Below are positions 34,051 to 46,660 of a DNA stretch of 64,000 nucleotides, one piece after another. Positions within the stretch are counted from its first letter, which is position 1. Each line of letters begins with the position of its first letter. The notes beneath the pieces are model-generated. The model had not been told where the DNA came from and searched no databases. It saw only the letters and a program-made list of their open reading frames with translations. Both the position numbers and the translations under genes were made by a program. The DNA comes from Opisthocomus hoazin (taxonomy: Eukaryota; Chordata; Aves; Opisthocomiformes; Opisthocomidae), in the NCBI RefSeq assembly GCF_030867145.1, contig NC_134428.1, positions 6,944,001-7,008,000 of the forward strand, given 5' to 3'.

Positions 34051-37000
34051 CATTAGAAGGGGGGGAAGCGACCGCGCAGGAAGCACAAATATGGCGATAA
34101 TCATTGCTGTTGTTTTTTTCTTCTACCGTAGGGGAGGTTATACGGGTAAAACCCCTGCAGAGTGTTCCACAGCACCTTGCAGAGTGAAATCCCATTGCAC
34201 GGTGTGCAGTATCATTTCTGACGTCGGGATGATGAAGCGGGAGTTAGGCAGGTTGTCCAGTGCCCCACAGCAGTGCAGGGTTTTAGCACTCCCTGCCCGA
34301 TTTACAAAGAGTCGTGGGGTACTGGTAATGCTGAACGCGTACTGGGTGCCCGAGTTCTGGTTTGTCGCCTGCCTTTGCCTACAAACTTTGCCTTGCTCTT
34401 AAGTCATCACCACCTCAGAAGTACTGCCTCTATATTCAGTAATGTATATACTAATTGGACTGATGCACATTGCTGCTACATCCATGAACAATTTTGTTTG
34501 GGGGGTGCTGCACGTGTTGGAGGAGAGAAAACCTCCACATCAGTTTTAAAATTCTAACACTGAAAACCTCTGTTATAATTTTGGTGCCTTTTCTAAGATC
34601 TGGAATTAGCTACCAAATTAAAATGAGTTGGAGAATGTTTTAGAAGGTCTTCAGGCCACTCTGATTTTTCTGTCAGCTATGCCATGATTACGCCACGATT
34701 TGAGCACCAGCCGTGCTGGAAGAGCTCTTGCTGACTGCACAATGCTCCATCCTCGCTGGTTGTGGCCTTCAGAGACGGAGCCGGAACAGAGCTGTGAGTC
34801 AAGCAGAAAAGCTGGTGGCGGCACTCTGCACAGCTGATTTTGGTGACAGTGCGGCTGCCTGCTGGGGTGGGCTGGACTGACTCACTCGTAGAAGTGAGGA
34901 ACATAAGTGTGGGAGGAAGACAAGAGCCCATCTGGGATCTGGATGAGAGGTGGACTAAGGGAAACAGGCTGATTCAGGAGAAGGGCCAATTTTTGGTGGA
35001 TATGAGGACTATTTAGCTTCAGTCCATCCCTTCGAGCTTTTAGGTAATTATAATCCAAGTGCATTGTTTAGGAGATGGAGGAATAATCCCAGAAATGGCT
35101 GAATATTGAAAGCTCTGCATTTGTTAGTATGGGAGAAAAACACCCACCAGCTAGAAACCTGGATGCACAGCGTTTACTTACGTACAGCAAATGTATAAGG
35201 TGATTTTTCATAACTAGGAAGTTTTCACCTGCCCATTTTGAAAAAGTCAGAAAATCCAGTACAGGCCCAGTCCTGCAGACTGTTAAAGATAAGAGCAGAT
35301 ATGTGGAAGCAATCCCACTGAGTTCATTTGCATAAAAGTTTTTGCAAGACTAGGGCCTGAGTATGTACCAATTATTTTGCTAATTTTCTAAGATGAGCAT
35401 TTTTGCTATTGAGACTTTGGCGTATTTTCACTGCTGCATTTGCAAGTAGGATTAAATTTCCCCCCTACTGCTGAGGCCCTTCAGTGAACTTGAGCAATAC
35501 ATATGCTTCACTCACAGAAGTTGGGTTTTCTTCTGCTGAAAGCACTGTTAATGAAGAAAATACAAAAATTCAGGTCTCTTCTCACTGCTTATAAAATAAT
35601 GCCTGGTAGATAAACAGAGGTGCACTTTGCTCTTGCAGTCATTTCCCCTGACTGCTTTAGTTCCCATTTCTCAGTTCAGTCCTGCCATCAGGAACTATAG
35701 CTGGTCAGCATCAGTTGGAAAACCCACTCTCCTACCTGTTGTTCTCTGGCCTTCATTAAACATCATGGATGTCCCGTGGCAGACACGACACTATATATAA
35801 CAATGGGCACACTATACTGAGGCAAAATGCCTAATGGCAGTATGGCTCATAAATCAGCTGGGCGAAAACAGTCTTTGCTTTCATGGAGCTTCTCAAGCAT
35901 CTTAGATTTCTCAGCTTGAAGTTCTCAGAGCTCTCTTCCCTTTATGGGCACTTCTAGTATATCAAAAGGGTTTTCTAAAGCTGCTTTGTGGGTCTGGGGT
36001 GGGCTGCAATGAAAGTAAAAGTCAAGGTTGTTGTTCTTTGTCAGACAGTACAATCAACAAAAAACTAACAGAAAGTGTTAAAATTCTGCCCAGGTTTTAA
36101 ATTGATTTATCATTATAACAAAAACCTGCAACTCAGCTAATGAAACAAAATGCAGTTAAGTGGATTATGCATAGTTATTCCACTTTGTATGCATAAATAC
36201 TCAGATCTGTATCTAGCAGGGACAGAAGGGGCCCTGTGCTCATGTAAGTTGACTGCTTGCATAACACAGGTTGTGGGACTTCTACAAATCTGTCCTATAA
36301 TAATTTTTTAAACACCAAGTCTTGTTTCAGAACATTGCTGTGTTTGAGGAGTTACCATAATTCCTTAATATCTGATGTTATGGTTACTCTAATTTGTTGT
36401 GAAAATACCTCCTCTTGAATCTTCATCTCTCAATTCTTAGGGTTCTCTATACTTCCAGATCCTTAGAATTTCCCCAGTTATTCCTGGCGCAACCTCTGAC
36501 CCTGCAGCCCACAAGCTGTTTCAGCAGTGTGTTGGGAGCCTCCACACATTCACACTGCTGTGCTACGGCCTCTATCACCTCCAAATCTCACTTGCCAGGC
36601 ATATGCATGGCACAAAAATGCCCTGGCACAGGTGGAAGGCTGTGATAGAGCATTAAAGGAAAATGTCTGTCTGTTGGCAAACCTGACAGTCAAATAGATT
36701 TTAGAAGGCACACACTTAGCTTCATGACCCTTCCTCCCCTGCGTGATCCTAAGCAGCAGAGTTGCTGTGGGATGAAGACAAAGAGGGCCACAATTATGCT
36801 AAAGAATCCACACAAGCCCTTAACACAACAGGTTTGTTGCAGGGCACCATTCACATAAAATAATCCGTGCAATAATGGGTTTTATCTGTGCTTGAAATTC
36901 AGCCAACTGATGCCTTTTTCAAGGACCCAACTTTGTCTTACTGCATGAGTAGAAATCAGAATGTCATATCCTAGTACAGGGGTTGACCAAGGCTGTTGCA

Positions 37001-40000
37001 GCCAGAATCCCCACCACGTACTGGTGTGCCACATGGCCAGGGTAAGCACTGTGGGTAAAGCGACAAAGCTTCACTCGGCACAGTGCTTACCAATGAACAA
37101 GGATCTGTGCAGCTCTTCTTATGACCAGTCTATACAGACAGCTTTGCATAGTGGGGGAAAATGGTTCTAATGTGTTAGTGTCCCTAGTCTGCGTCATAAC
37201 ACAGCACGAGCTTGTCTGAGTAAATGGGATCTTATTGTAGCAGGAATTCAAGTCATCACAGAAAATCAGGACCGTGTCACTCTAAGTGTATTTGTTACAC
37301 ATTTGTATTACCACTCTCCCTAAAAGACCTGTATTCGGCCAGAGTGAATCTCATTTGCTTTTCAAAGAGTCACAATTAAATATGATCTAATTAAAAAAAG
37401 AGAAATGGGATAGCTAAAAATTACAGGAAGATCCTTGATATGGAAAATACTTTCTTGCTGTAAACTTCCACCTTTAATTTCGTGCTAGCATGAAAGAGTT
37501 CTCAGAAGCCCGGGCTCTGCCATTCTGCACTTGAAAGAGGATCTGCTGTAGCACAACCTGTGCAGAATGAGGGCCTGGATTCATAAGCCAGTGCATATCC
37601 TTATTATATTGTTCAGTTTTTTATAAATCCTCATGTTTAGTTAGTGCCTTTTTTTATACTTATTTCTTTGTTTAGAATTGCAGCCTTTCCATATATTAAC
37701 CATTCATTTAAAAAATTTTTTTTAGGCTAAAGTAACTTAATAAATAATTCACAATAGTTGCAGTAAAGGAACTAGCATGTTGGTCCTTTTCCACAGCTAC
37801 CCTACATTTCTGTCAGGGTAGAAAAGTGTACCTGTAGCTTAAAAGCAGTGTGTACTGCAGGCAAGCAAGGCATTCCAATGAGCCTGCTAAAAGGCAAATG
37901 AGCTGCCTTGAATTTAAGGTCATGAGTCTGAGGTATGACAGTGATCCAAATATTTGAGTTTTCATAAGTATTTCTACCCAAACACCTATTACATGTCATC
38001 TTACTCTGATTTTTTATTTTTTTAATAATGTTTCCATCTGAAATACTGTATGAGTGTAGTGCTGGTTTATATGTGTCATTAACTGTTCCATCAAACATTG
38101 ACTGTATATTCAACTAACTGTTTCTCAAAGCTGAATTTCTAGTAGAGCTATGGAAGCAAAAGATGAGCATTTAATAGCAAATTTTAGTGAACGGTGTGCC
38201 ACTAATTACGTGTTAGATATGATGTGCTTCACAGTGTCTGGGTTGAACTAAAGTACTTCATGTCCTAGAAACTGTTTTTTCTAAGGAAATTTTCTGTTTG
38301 TTTTTTTTTAAATCTCTGCATATTACTGATTATGATTTGACTTGTGTGCAATAAATGTTAACTGTCAGCACAAGAGCTACAGCACCTGACTGCCCATCTC
38401 TTACCCAAATTTGGAGATCTATCCTGTGAAGTTGGATCTGATCTAGCAAATACTTAGATAACTCTAAGAAGGAGGAGTACTTAATTACTTTTGTATCTAA
38501 AATCAAGACAGAGCCTTGCAGGACTGAGCTCCCAAAACACAGTCTAGGCTGGACATAGCTTGTTAAATATTTGGCCAGTTTAAAATATGGTTTGGGTGAA
38601 ACTGAACAGATCAATGGTCTATGATCAGCTATGCCAAGTTTTTAAGTGTCTGGGTTGGACAGTCATGCCGATACCTGCACTGAGCCTATTTGCAAACATT
38701 CCTGGGAGGTGAGTAATAGAGACTACTAAAGCTGGCACAGTACTTTCCACTTACTTAGATTTATCTCAGCTATTTTCAGAATAGAAGGTCAGAAAACACA
38801 GCACAAATTCAGGAGATGCAGTAGCAGAAGAGACAGGGCATGTATGTCTGGTAGAAAGAATGGAAACAATCTGCACAGACTAATGGCTGTAGTTGTGGCC
38901 ATAACACACATTTCAGAAACATACTTCTCTAAATGCTTTTCCTTCCCCTTTTATTTTTGTCTTAGTAAACTCTTTCTATGTTCATTCTCCTTTTAAGGTA
39001 CAAATTTTACAGAAAAAGCTGTTATAGCATCTGTCAGATATGTTACTAATACTACGGGTAGTGAAGTCGCCCATGTAAGAGTCTTATTTTTGGTATTTGG
39101 AGACAACTCCAGTGCTATGACTGGACTGACTGTTGTGTAGGTGAATCATTCTTGCGCAGGAGGCTTTTGTATCAGTGATGGGCAGCTATAGAAAAACAGA
39201 TGTTTGAGTTCAATAAATTTAAATGTTGACATAAATTAGTCTGGGCCATTTTAGGAGACTTGCAAACACAGCGGACAATAAATAATATTTCAGTGTGTAT
39301 GTGGGCATGTCCATTTTAAAGTAATAAACATACTGTATAAAAATCTGCAAACAGAGCAGCATGCAGCCCTAAGCATAGCTCTCTTAGGGCTTTTCTCATT
39401 TCACTTCGTCAAAAATGTAAAGGTGACTTTCTGTAAGCCCCCATTTTACCTATACAAGTTTGAATCTTAGACAGAGAGCTCAAAACTGCTTACAAGCTGT
39501 GAGGCACACAGGAAGACTGTGTCAGCATCTTGCTGATCCACGTTCCTACACGGTGTACGTGCACCACTACGCTTGCATCCTAACAGGCATGCCCAACACT
39601 TCCGTGGAGCATCTTACTGCCTGCTTCACTGGAGCTGGCAGCTATGATGTCACAGCCCTGAATTCTGAAAGGGTTTCTTTACAACTTGAATTTCTCTCCA
39701 AATTTGGCCTTCAGTGATAGAGAACCTGTATTACATTGTTTTTTCAACTTCTGCCCCAAAACAGTAAGCAAAACACTGTGTAGGCAATTGCCATATTATA
39801 TCAAGTATAATTACTACAAACACATAATAATTTATTACTGTACGATGACCATTCTAAGCTAGATGTTGAACTAATGCAAAATCCTTCAGTGTCGCTGGTG
39901 TATCACAGCAAATCAGCTCCAGCTAACAGTCTTGTTACATTTTGGATGTAAAAGTGTGTGATGCATGGAATGGAAGTGGCTGAACACCTTCAGCAGATAA

Positions 40001-43000
40001 GTAAAGGTGGGTTTCACTTCAGCCTGGAGATATAAGCAATGGTAAGATAAGAATAGCACAGAGAACCAGGCCTTGAGAGGTAGATTTCTCCAGGCCAGCA
40101 CAGAACAAGAGAAAGGAAAAGACTAGAGGTGGAAAAGGAAGAACTCATTAAAAAGCTAGTATTTTTGAGGAAGGCTGCTTTCCTGACAAATCAAAGAAGT
40201 AATAGTGTGAGGGTTTATTCTTACGTACGCGCATGCTAAGTGCACATCTTACTTGTAGTGAGACACTTATATACTGATTTCAGGCAAGAATGTTGTAACT
40301 TAATTTACTCTGCCACCAAATTATACCCTATAAAAGGACACAGAATTCAGAACGAAGCTGACACTTCCTCCACAGATAAAAGATGTCATGCGGGGTAGAA
40401 CTTTGTGTGCATGGTTTGTGAGTCCATCTGGGCCAGCCACTGTATTTATCACAGCCATCTGAGTGCTTATGCATTTTACTTCGGTTGTAACTGGATAAAG
40501 TACAGCAACAGAACGGGAACAGCATATTCCCACTCTCCCTATAGCTCTGGTGACTGAACTACCTACTAGGCCATATATTCATGCTCCCTCCTGGTCTCTC
40601 TTTGATGTAATCAGTCTTGACAGTGTAAAATGGAGAAGAGTGACTGCATCAAGATCCCATACTTAAGGTCTTCTCCTGCCAGAGGGGAGCACTTTCATAG
40701 GTGTCCCATGTGACATCACTTACAAAAACCATGAGTGTGCGCACAGACTCTTGACCTGCTGTCCTTCTTCCTGTTGTTTTACAGCCCCTCTTCACAACCA
40801 GCTTCCCTGAACATCGCAAACAAAAAGGCCCATTCTTCTGTTTCTCAAGTTCTCTCATGTACCCACTGCTACAACAGAGCTGTCCTTCACAACGTCTTTT
40901 CCGAACATACCCCACACAGTCTTTTCTGGTGCTGAGACTTCTCTCAGCACAAAAACCTGTAATTGTTATGAGCACTGTAGCATTATACAGAGGGGAATGA
41001 TGCAGTTTACTACACTCTTTGCATGAAGTCTGATTTTCGACATTGATACACTGTGCAAGCCTTTTGGGTGCTGCCACGTTAATTTAATAAACTGCAAAAA
41101 AGGGGAAGGCAGCGTTTGTTAGGGTGGGTGATGTTTAAGAGTATACGCAACACTCATACAGATATGTAATCTGCATTCTTCATTCTTGTTTAAAATGGAT
41201 TACAGTAACTCTGATCATTGTGGACTGGCAACTGAATGTGAATTTTCCGTGCAACTTTGAAATGAAGGGAGCATATACTGTCTTTGGCTGCTTAAGCACA
41301 TGAATATTAAGAAGAGGTAGAAAAAAAATGTTATCTATGGGAGGCATATGTGAAACCGTCACTGGGAATAATCTTTACAGCATTATTGTCTACATTTCAA
41401 ATTAGAGGTTGCACAGCAAAAAAGGGTTCACAAAAGAGCTCGAGGAATGATTTAGCAAGGGGCTAACAGAGCTAAACCTATTGTAGTGTATCCAAGGAAT
41501 AAACAAAAAGTGTACCACTAAATGCACACAGAAGGCTTTGCCTGCTGTACCATTTAAATCGTCAAAAAGGGAATAACAGTATCTTACTAGAATGTTAAGG
41601 CTAGATTGATTTAGAGAGGTGACAAAACTTCATTGAAATACATAAATAATTTCTTAACATCCTCTCTTATTTGAAGTCTTTGGATACCTTTCTAGAAGAT
41701 GGCATGAAACTCGACATCACTGGCTTGATTCAGGAAAAACTTTTTGCTTTGCATTATGCAATGATTCAGACCGAAGGATCTTTTTTGTCCCTGTTGGCCA
41801 TGAAGTCTAAGAAACAGAACTTTTCGACTTGAAACCCCTCCATAAAGCTTCCTCCTCATCCTAAATATACAAGAAGTTACAGCAGGGAATGGAGGTGGTG
41901 TCTCTCTTCCAGTTGTGGAATACATTGCTCCTTTCAGTCTTGTGAACAGTTTCCTTCCCAAGAGCATCCCACACAAACTACATGGAGTGCAGTCCTTCAG
42001 TAAGGATCCTATTGCCAACCTCTGTTCTCTTTAGAAGTTTTTAATATCTTTTTCCTGCCTGAATTCCTCAGTTCCTTCTGCAAACGTATTAAATGTTTAA
42101 ACAGATAATTAAATAAAAGCTTTACCTCTTTATAATAAAAAAGAAATTAGGTCCACTGGTGTCAGCATGAGGCTTTGAAGATGGGAGTTCTGTTCTGAAT
42201 TTGCTCAGAAGTGGCAGGTGACGTGATGTATGTAACTAACCTTCAAAGGGAGTGAATAATCCCTGCTTATCTTTTACTCTGCTGCTGTGTTAAGGTCTGC
42301 GACATCAAATTGATCTCTTTGCTGTTGTGCTCCACAAAGGTCCCATAAAAACTTTGTGTAAGACCTGGCTTTGTTTATACTCACACTAGTTAAAGACAGA
42401 CAGAGCCAAAGAACAGCATTTAATGTTTATTAAGCCTTTGCAAAAACACACGTATTTTTCAGTCAACTTGAAATCCATTGTTTTAGTAAAACTCAAGTAT
42501 TTCTTGCACATCTCACTGGACTGGCACTAGCAGTAGGGGCAGCAGCATGAGCAGAAGGCATTACAACAGAGAACCAGAAGGCTGGAGCTGCATGGATTTC
42601 AAAGGCTGTGCTATACAGAGAACTTAACATATCAGATATGGTAACAAACTACAGGAAGTTTCACCTTCACTGCAGTGTGAAACTGGTTATTTTATGCTGC
42701 GTTACTGGATAGTTGTTTCTGGCGTGAAAAAGACAGAGGCCTTATGGTGAATTTTCCAACCCTAGAAGGATGTATTTCACATACCAGTAAGCACAGGAGG
42801 TACATTTGCATAAAGGATTTGCAGTAGAAAAATACATTCTGAAATTCTCATTTTATCAAATTCAGACTCTGCATCTCCACAGCTATCCAGAGTAGCACAA
42901 AGCTGAAACTGCACCTGATATAAATGTCTTCTCACGCCATTTGCTCTATGTCACCTGAATGCATGCCTAGTAGCTATTGGCTCCATGTTCCCTCCTTCCT

Positions 43001-43247
43001 GAGCACCTACGTGATGTATAATTCTGTTCATCTTTCTGGTTATGAAAATCTGCATGTTCAGCTGGCAATAAGATCAGTGCAATTCCTTGAAATAATCATA
43101 AAGCTCAGACAACTATTTTTGAAAGGGTGGTGGAGAGACGTTAGGATAAGTCTCGCCCATCTTTTTTTTCATTTCTTTTTTTTTTTGTTTTTAAGAAATT
43201 ACTGAATTACTAGAAGAAGCAAACAAAAGTTTACATATGTGTCAAAC
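34051..43247. other. Intergenic DNA between BMERB1 and MPV17L, left part
   Basis: No gene is supported. The longest frame (40649-41077 minus, 142 codons) starts at GTG, lacks an early ATG and matches no family I know. The DNA is AT-rich with scattered homopolymer tracts. Distal regulatory elements for MPV17L or BMERB1 may lie here, but none can be recognised by eye. Confidence 0.5.
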
Positions 43248-43320
43248 AGGGTCAGATTAGATGACCTGGGCTGGACATCCAGAGGTCCTTTCCAAACTCA
43301 ATCATTCTGTTATTCTGTGA
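43248..43320 (+). mobile_element. CR1 3'-end fragment
   Basis: The bases around 43253-43320 read like the last ~70 bp of CR1 in forward orientation: the GATTAGATGACCT block, then AGAGGTCCTTTCCAA, then two units of an ATTCTGT-type tail. Only this tail is recognisable, so the copy is extremely truncated or old. Confidence 0.75.
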
Positions 43321-46300
43321 AATTAATCTTCTAAGCCAAAAAATTGTCAAGAAGTAATAAAATCTTTAAGAACTAAGGGGTTAGGTCCTCAGGCTAAATT
43401 CACAGAGGCAGAAAATCTTTAGAAGGTGCATTAATTTATACACATTGAGAATCTGTCCTGACACAGCTTCATTGTTTTATATCACGTGGGTCTGAAATGT
43501 TCATAAGACAAATCAGTGCTTGTAATTAAAAAAAAAAAAAAAATTATGTGAAAAGGGACTCGGGTTACTTAACTGTCAAGTACCTTAGCATGAGAAACAG
43601 AGGAAGTGAAAGGATAATGCAGAATCTAAAGTTTACTGAAATGAAAGAGCTACAGGCTTCCTTGATGTGAAATAACTGTAGTTCAAGTAACAGAAATATG
43701 GAGAGGAACCCTGAGGCCTACAGTCAGAGAAATTTAAAGACAAAGCAGGATTTAGCTCAGATTCCCAAGCAAAAAGCTGGCAGCACAAAAGCATACAGCA
43801 ATAATGCACACCTGGTATAAACTTTTAAGCCATTTAAAATAAAAGATGGATCTTCCATTCATTAGATACTCCTGCTGAAGAAAAGCATCGGCATTATACA
43901 GATCGTGAGAATAGTTTTAAATTCTTGATTCACCTGGGGATTAAGTTTCACTAACTATACCCATACAGAAATACTTTTTCCACTGAGTTGCAGCAGAACA
44001 TTGTATATGGCTTACAGCAAACCAACACTATCTCACTCTCCTTGTAATGTCATTATTTCCCAGTTCCCTTCTGCAAGTGAATTCTATTATTAAACACTTA
44101 AGGCACAAGCAGAAATAAAAATAAATAGTATCTGCAAAACAAAGTCAAATACTTAATCAGCATACCTTATCTGAAACTTTTAAGTCTCACTGAATAGACC
44201 AGACTTTAAAACACTATTCTGATCCTACAAATGTCAACAGAAAAAACACTACTGAAATTGCTTCTTTATCCTGAGGACTTTATACCCACAGTAACAATTT
44301 AACAGCTATAGCTGTCTGAAACATCTATTACTCATCTTTCATTTTTTAAATAGACACATAAAATGCAGTTAGTTCCTCTGTGGATTTCTACTCCTACTGG
44401 GATGTCCAGCATCGGGACCACCCAACTTGCACTGTGGGATTCACGCAGCAACACCCACTAAATTGCTCCCACAGGGACATGTAAGCTAGACACCAACCAG
44501 GGGAATTCAGCTCACCAAATATGAGCATCTACAATGAAGCTATCTACACAGCAGCCAGTCACCTGAGACTCTCTGTTACTGAGGGAAATAAATAACACAC
44601 TCAGTGCACAATTCACCAGACCCAAAAACAGATGTCTAAAACCGTCTATTTTCCTCCACTGACTGTAAACAGAGCTTAAACTGATTAGCCACGTTGCAGA
44701 TGTCCACACCACATGTGCTGGAAGTCACTTATACTGAATGCCACCTTAGGATGGCAGGCAGGTGTCCTCTTCCTGGCCTGCCTGTGCAGCTGAAGATGCA
44801 ATAGTGCTGACTTGTCTATCCTAAGAGGGACGCTACCTTCTCCACCTGTCTGCCAGCAAACCAGACAGTAGAAGCAGCCCTCCCCGCCATCTACCCTCCT
44901 CCCGTCTGCTGTAGTCCTGTAGCCAAAGCCGTATGGATACCTTGCATCACTCTTGACCACTGGGTTAGGCTAAACAAGTTGATTTTACCTGGAATAGATA
45001 GGAGGGTGCTTGCATGATCCCTTTCCTTGTCTGAGCTAAGCAGCATTGGGCTCCCACAGTGACAAATAATTGTAAGCAATATATTAAGTAGTGCAGCTGC
45101 TGGCCAAAGGAATGTATATTTATAGCCTAAGCAGGCTTTGGTTTACTATTTAGACAAGAATTCACACATTCCTCTAGGTGGTTTATTGTTATTGTAACAG
45201 GGTGTTCTCTTTACAATCATCATCAAAACGGGTTAAATCAGATATCGTTTCAAGCTTACAATTCAGTAACTTCAAGGCATAAAATCCCATTCTAATAAAC
45301 CAAGGGCTCCTTTACTGGTCTCATTTCAACTTCCTGCAACCACAGAAATTTGCACGGTTCCTGTTCTGAGATACATAGGCATATTTAAAAAATACCAATG
45401 AGCACAGCAGCACCCAGACCTGATCCTCAGTTGACAAAGCAGATCAGTAATTAATTTTCACCTTTTCCTCGTTTCCTATGTGTAGCTACCCAGTGTCTTT
45501 TATGAACAGGAATGTTTAAAAGCCATTTGAAGCAGAAGTTCCTTATATATAGCTGGATAGTTTTGAGATGGATTCTGGCATTCACATTACCTTCCTTCCC
45601 ATGCTTTTTTCTTCAAAATCTTAATTATATCTTGAACATAATGAAACAGTAGAAAAGAATGAAGGTGTCAAAATTCCCATGTACTCTTCAACACTTTGAC
45701 CCTTGAGGCACAAAGGAAGAAGTCACTGACAGATACAGCAAAAGCTCACTGCAGTGTTTAGTTAGGTTCCATCGTGCTGGAGCTGCTTATGACCCATGCT
45801 CCCCTCAAGTGTGAATATGCAGCGTCCACCCCAAAGAACCCTGACCAAAGTTACTTATCTTTCTTCTCCCAGTTAAGATAAAAGATGTACAAGTATATTT
45901 CAGGTTTGTACATCCTATGAAATAATTCATTTGCTAGATACATTTTCATGTAGAATAAAGCAAGTTTGCCCCTATAGAGTAGTGGTCCCTATAAACAGAG
46001 CATTTCTGTTTTCTGTGAATAAAACAGATTCAATGCCACTTTTTAGGTAAGAAATCCATTAAATTTTGTTCTGCAAAAGCAATCTTGCACTGATAACAAT
46101 TGTCAAGTCTGACAACTGATGATTTAATGTTCTATTCCCCTTTTTCTACCAATTACATGTTGCTTGAAAATTAAATTACAGTTAATATTTCTCCCTAGTG
46201 AGGCAGTCTGACATGAAGTGCAAATGCTTACGTTGCCCTGTAAGTCAGCTGTTCCCAGAAGCAATGGGCTGGCAGCATGAAAATAATTAAATGCCAATAT

Positions 46301-46480
46301 ACAATTGGCCTCTTTTATGAAAAATAAACAGGCACAAAGACAAACTGTTCCACTGCTTATCCCAACCAACAAATGTTGAGATGACTGTTTATTCTAAACA
46401 CAGCAATGGGGCTGCAGTGCGGTTTACTGACTTTCATAAACTCAGTTTAATAATTTAGCATGTGTTCAGAACTGAAGTTC
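43321..46480. other. Intergenic DNA and MPV17L 3' UTR region
   Basis: No coding exon is seen. On the minus strand, AATAAA polyadenylation hexamers that could end MPV17L lie at 46388-46393 (about 90 bases after the stop) and 45182-45187. Which of them is used cannot be told from the sequence. Confidence 0.5.
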
Positions 46481-46660
46481 TTATTTCTCTGATGATTCTT
46501 CATCTGCATTGACCTTCTCTCTTTGGAGCCACATAAATACTGACTTTGCTGTGCCATCTCCACTCTGTTGGGAAAAGCAGATGAAGGTAGCCCAGACAAA
46601 GCCGCAGAGCCCAGTGTAAGCTGTTCGCAGGTAAACAGGGACCAAAATGAAGTTTGACAG
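46481..46660 (-). CDS. MPV17L: MPV17L coding exon 4 and stop
   Basis: Acceptor ...CCAACGCAG precedes CTG TCA AAC (Leu-Ser-Asn). The exon encodes the C-terminal Mpv17 signature with GLCGFVWATFICF and an acidic tail ending in SSEK, then TAA (46483-46481). Confidence 0.95.
   Translation of the reverse strand: MSNFILVPVYLRTAYTGLCGFVWATFICFSQQSGDGTAKSVFMWLQREKVNADEESSEK

Noticed and set aside
33127-34402. Long frames around the BMERB1 CpG island on both strands
   Set aside because: Same GC effect. Only the first 35 codons of the minus-strand frame from 33525 are supported, because they end at a GT donor in the phase expected for BMERB1.
40649-41077. 142-codon minus-strand open frame with many cysteines in the BMERB1-MPV17L interval
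   Set aside because: It starts at GTG, has no early ATG, no recognisable family and no clear splice or promoter context, so it is probably chance.
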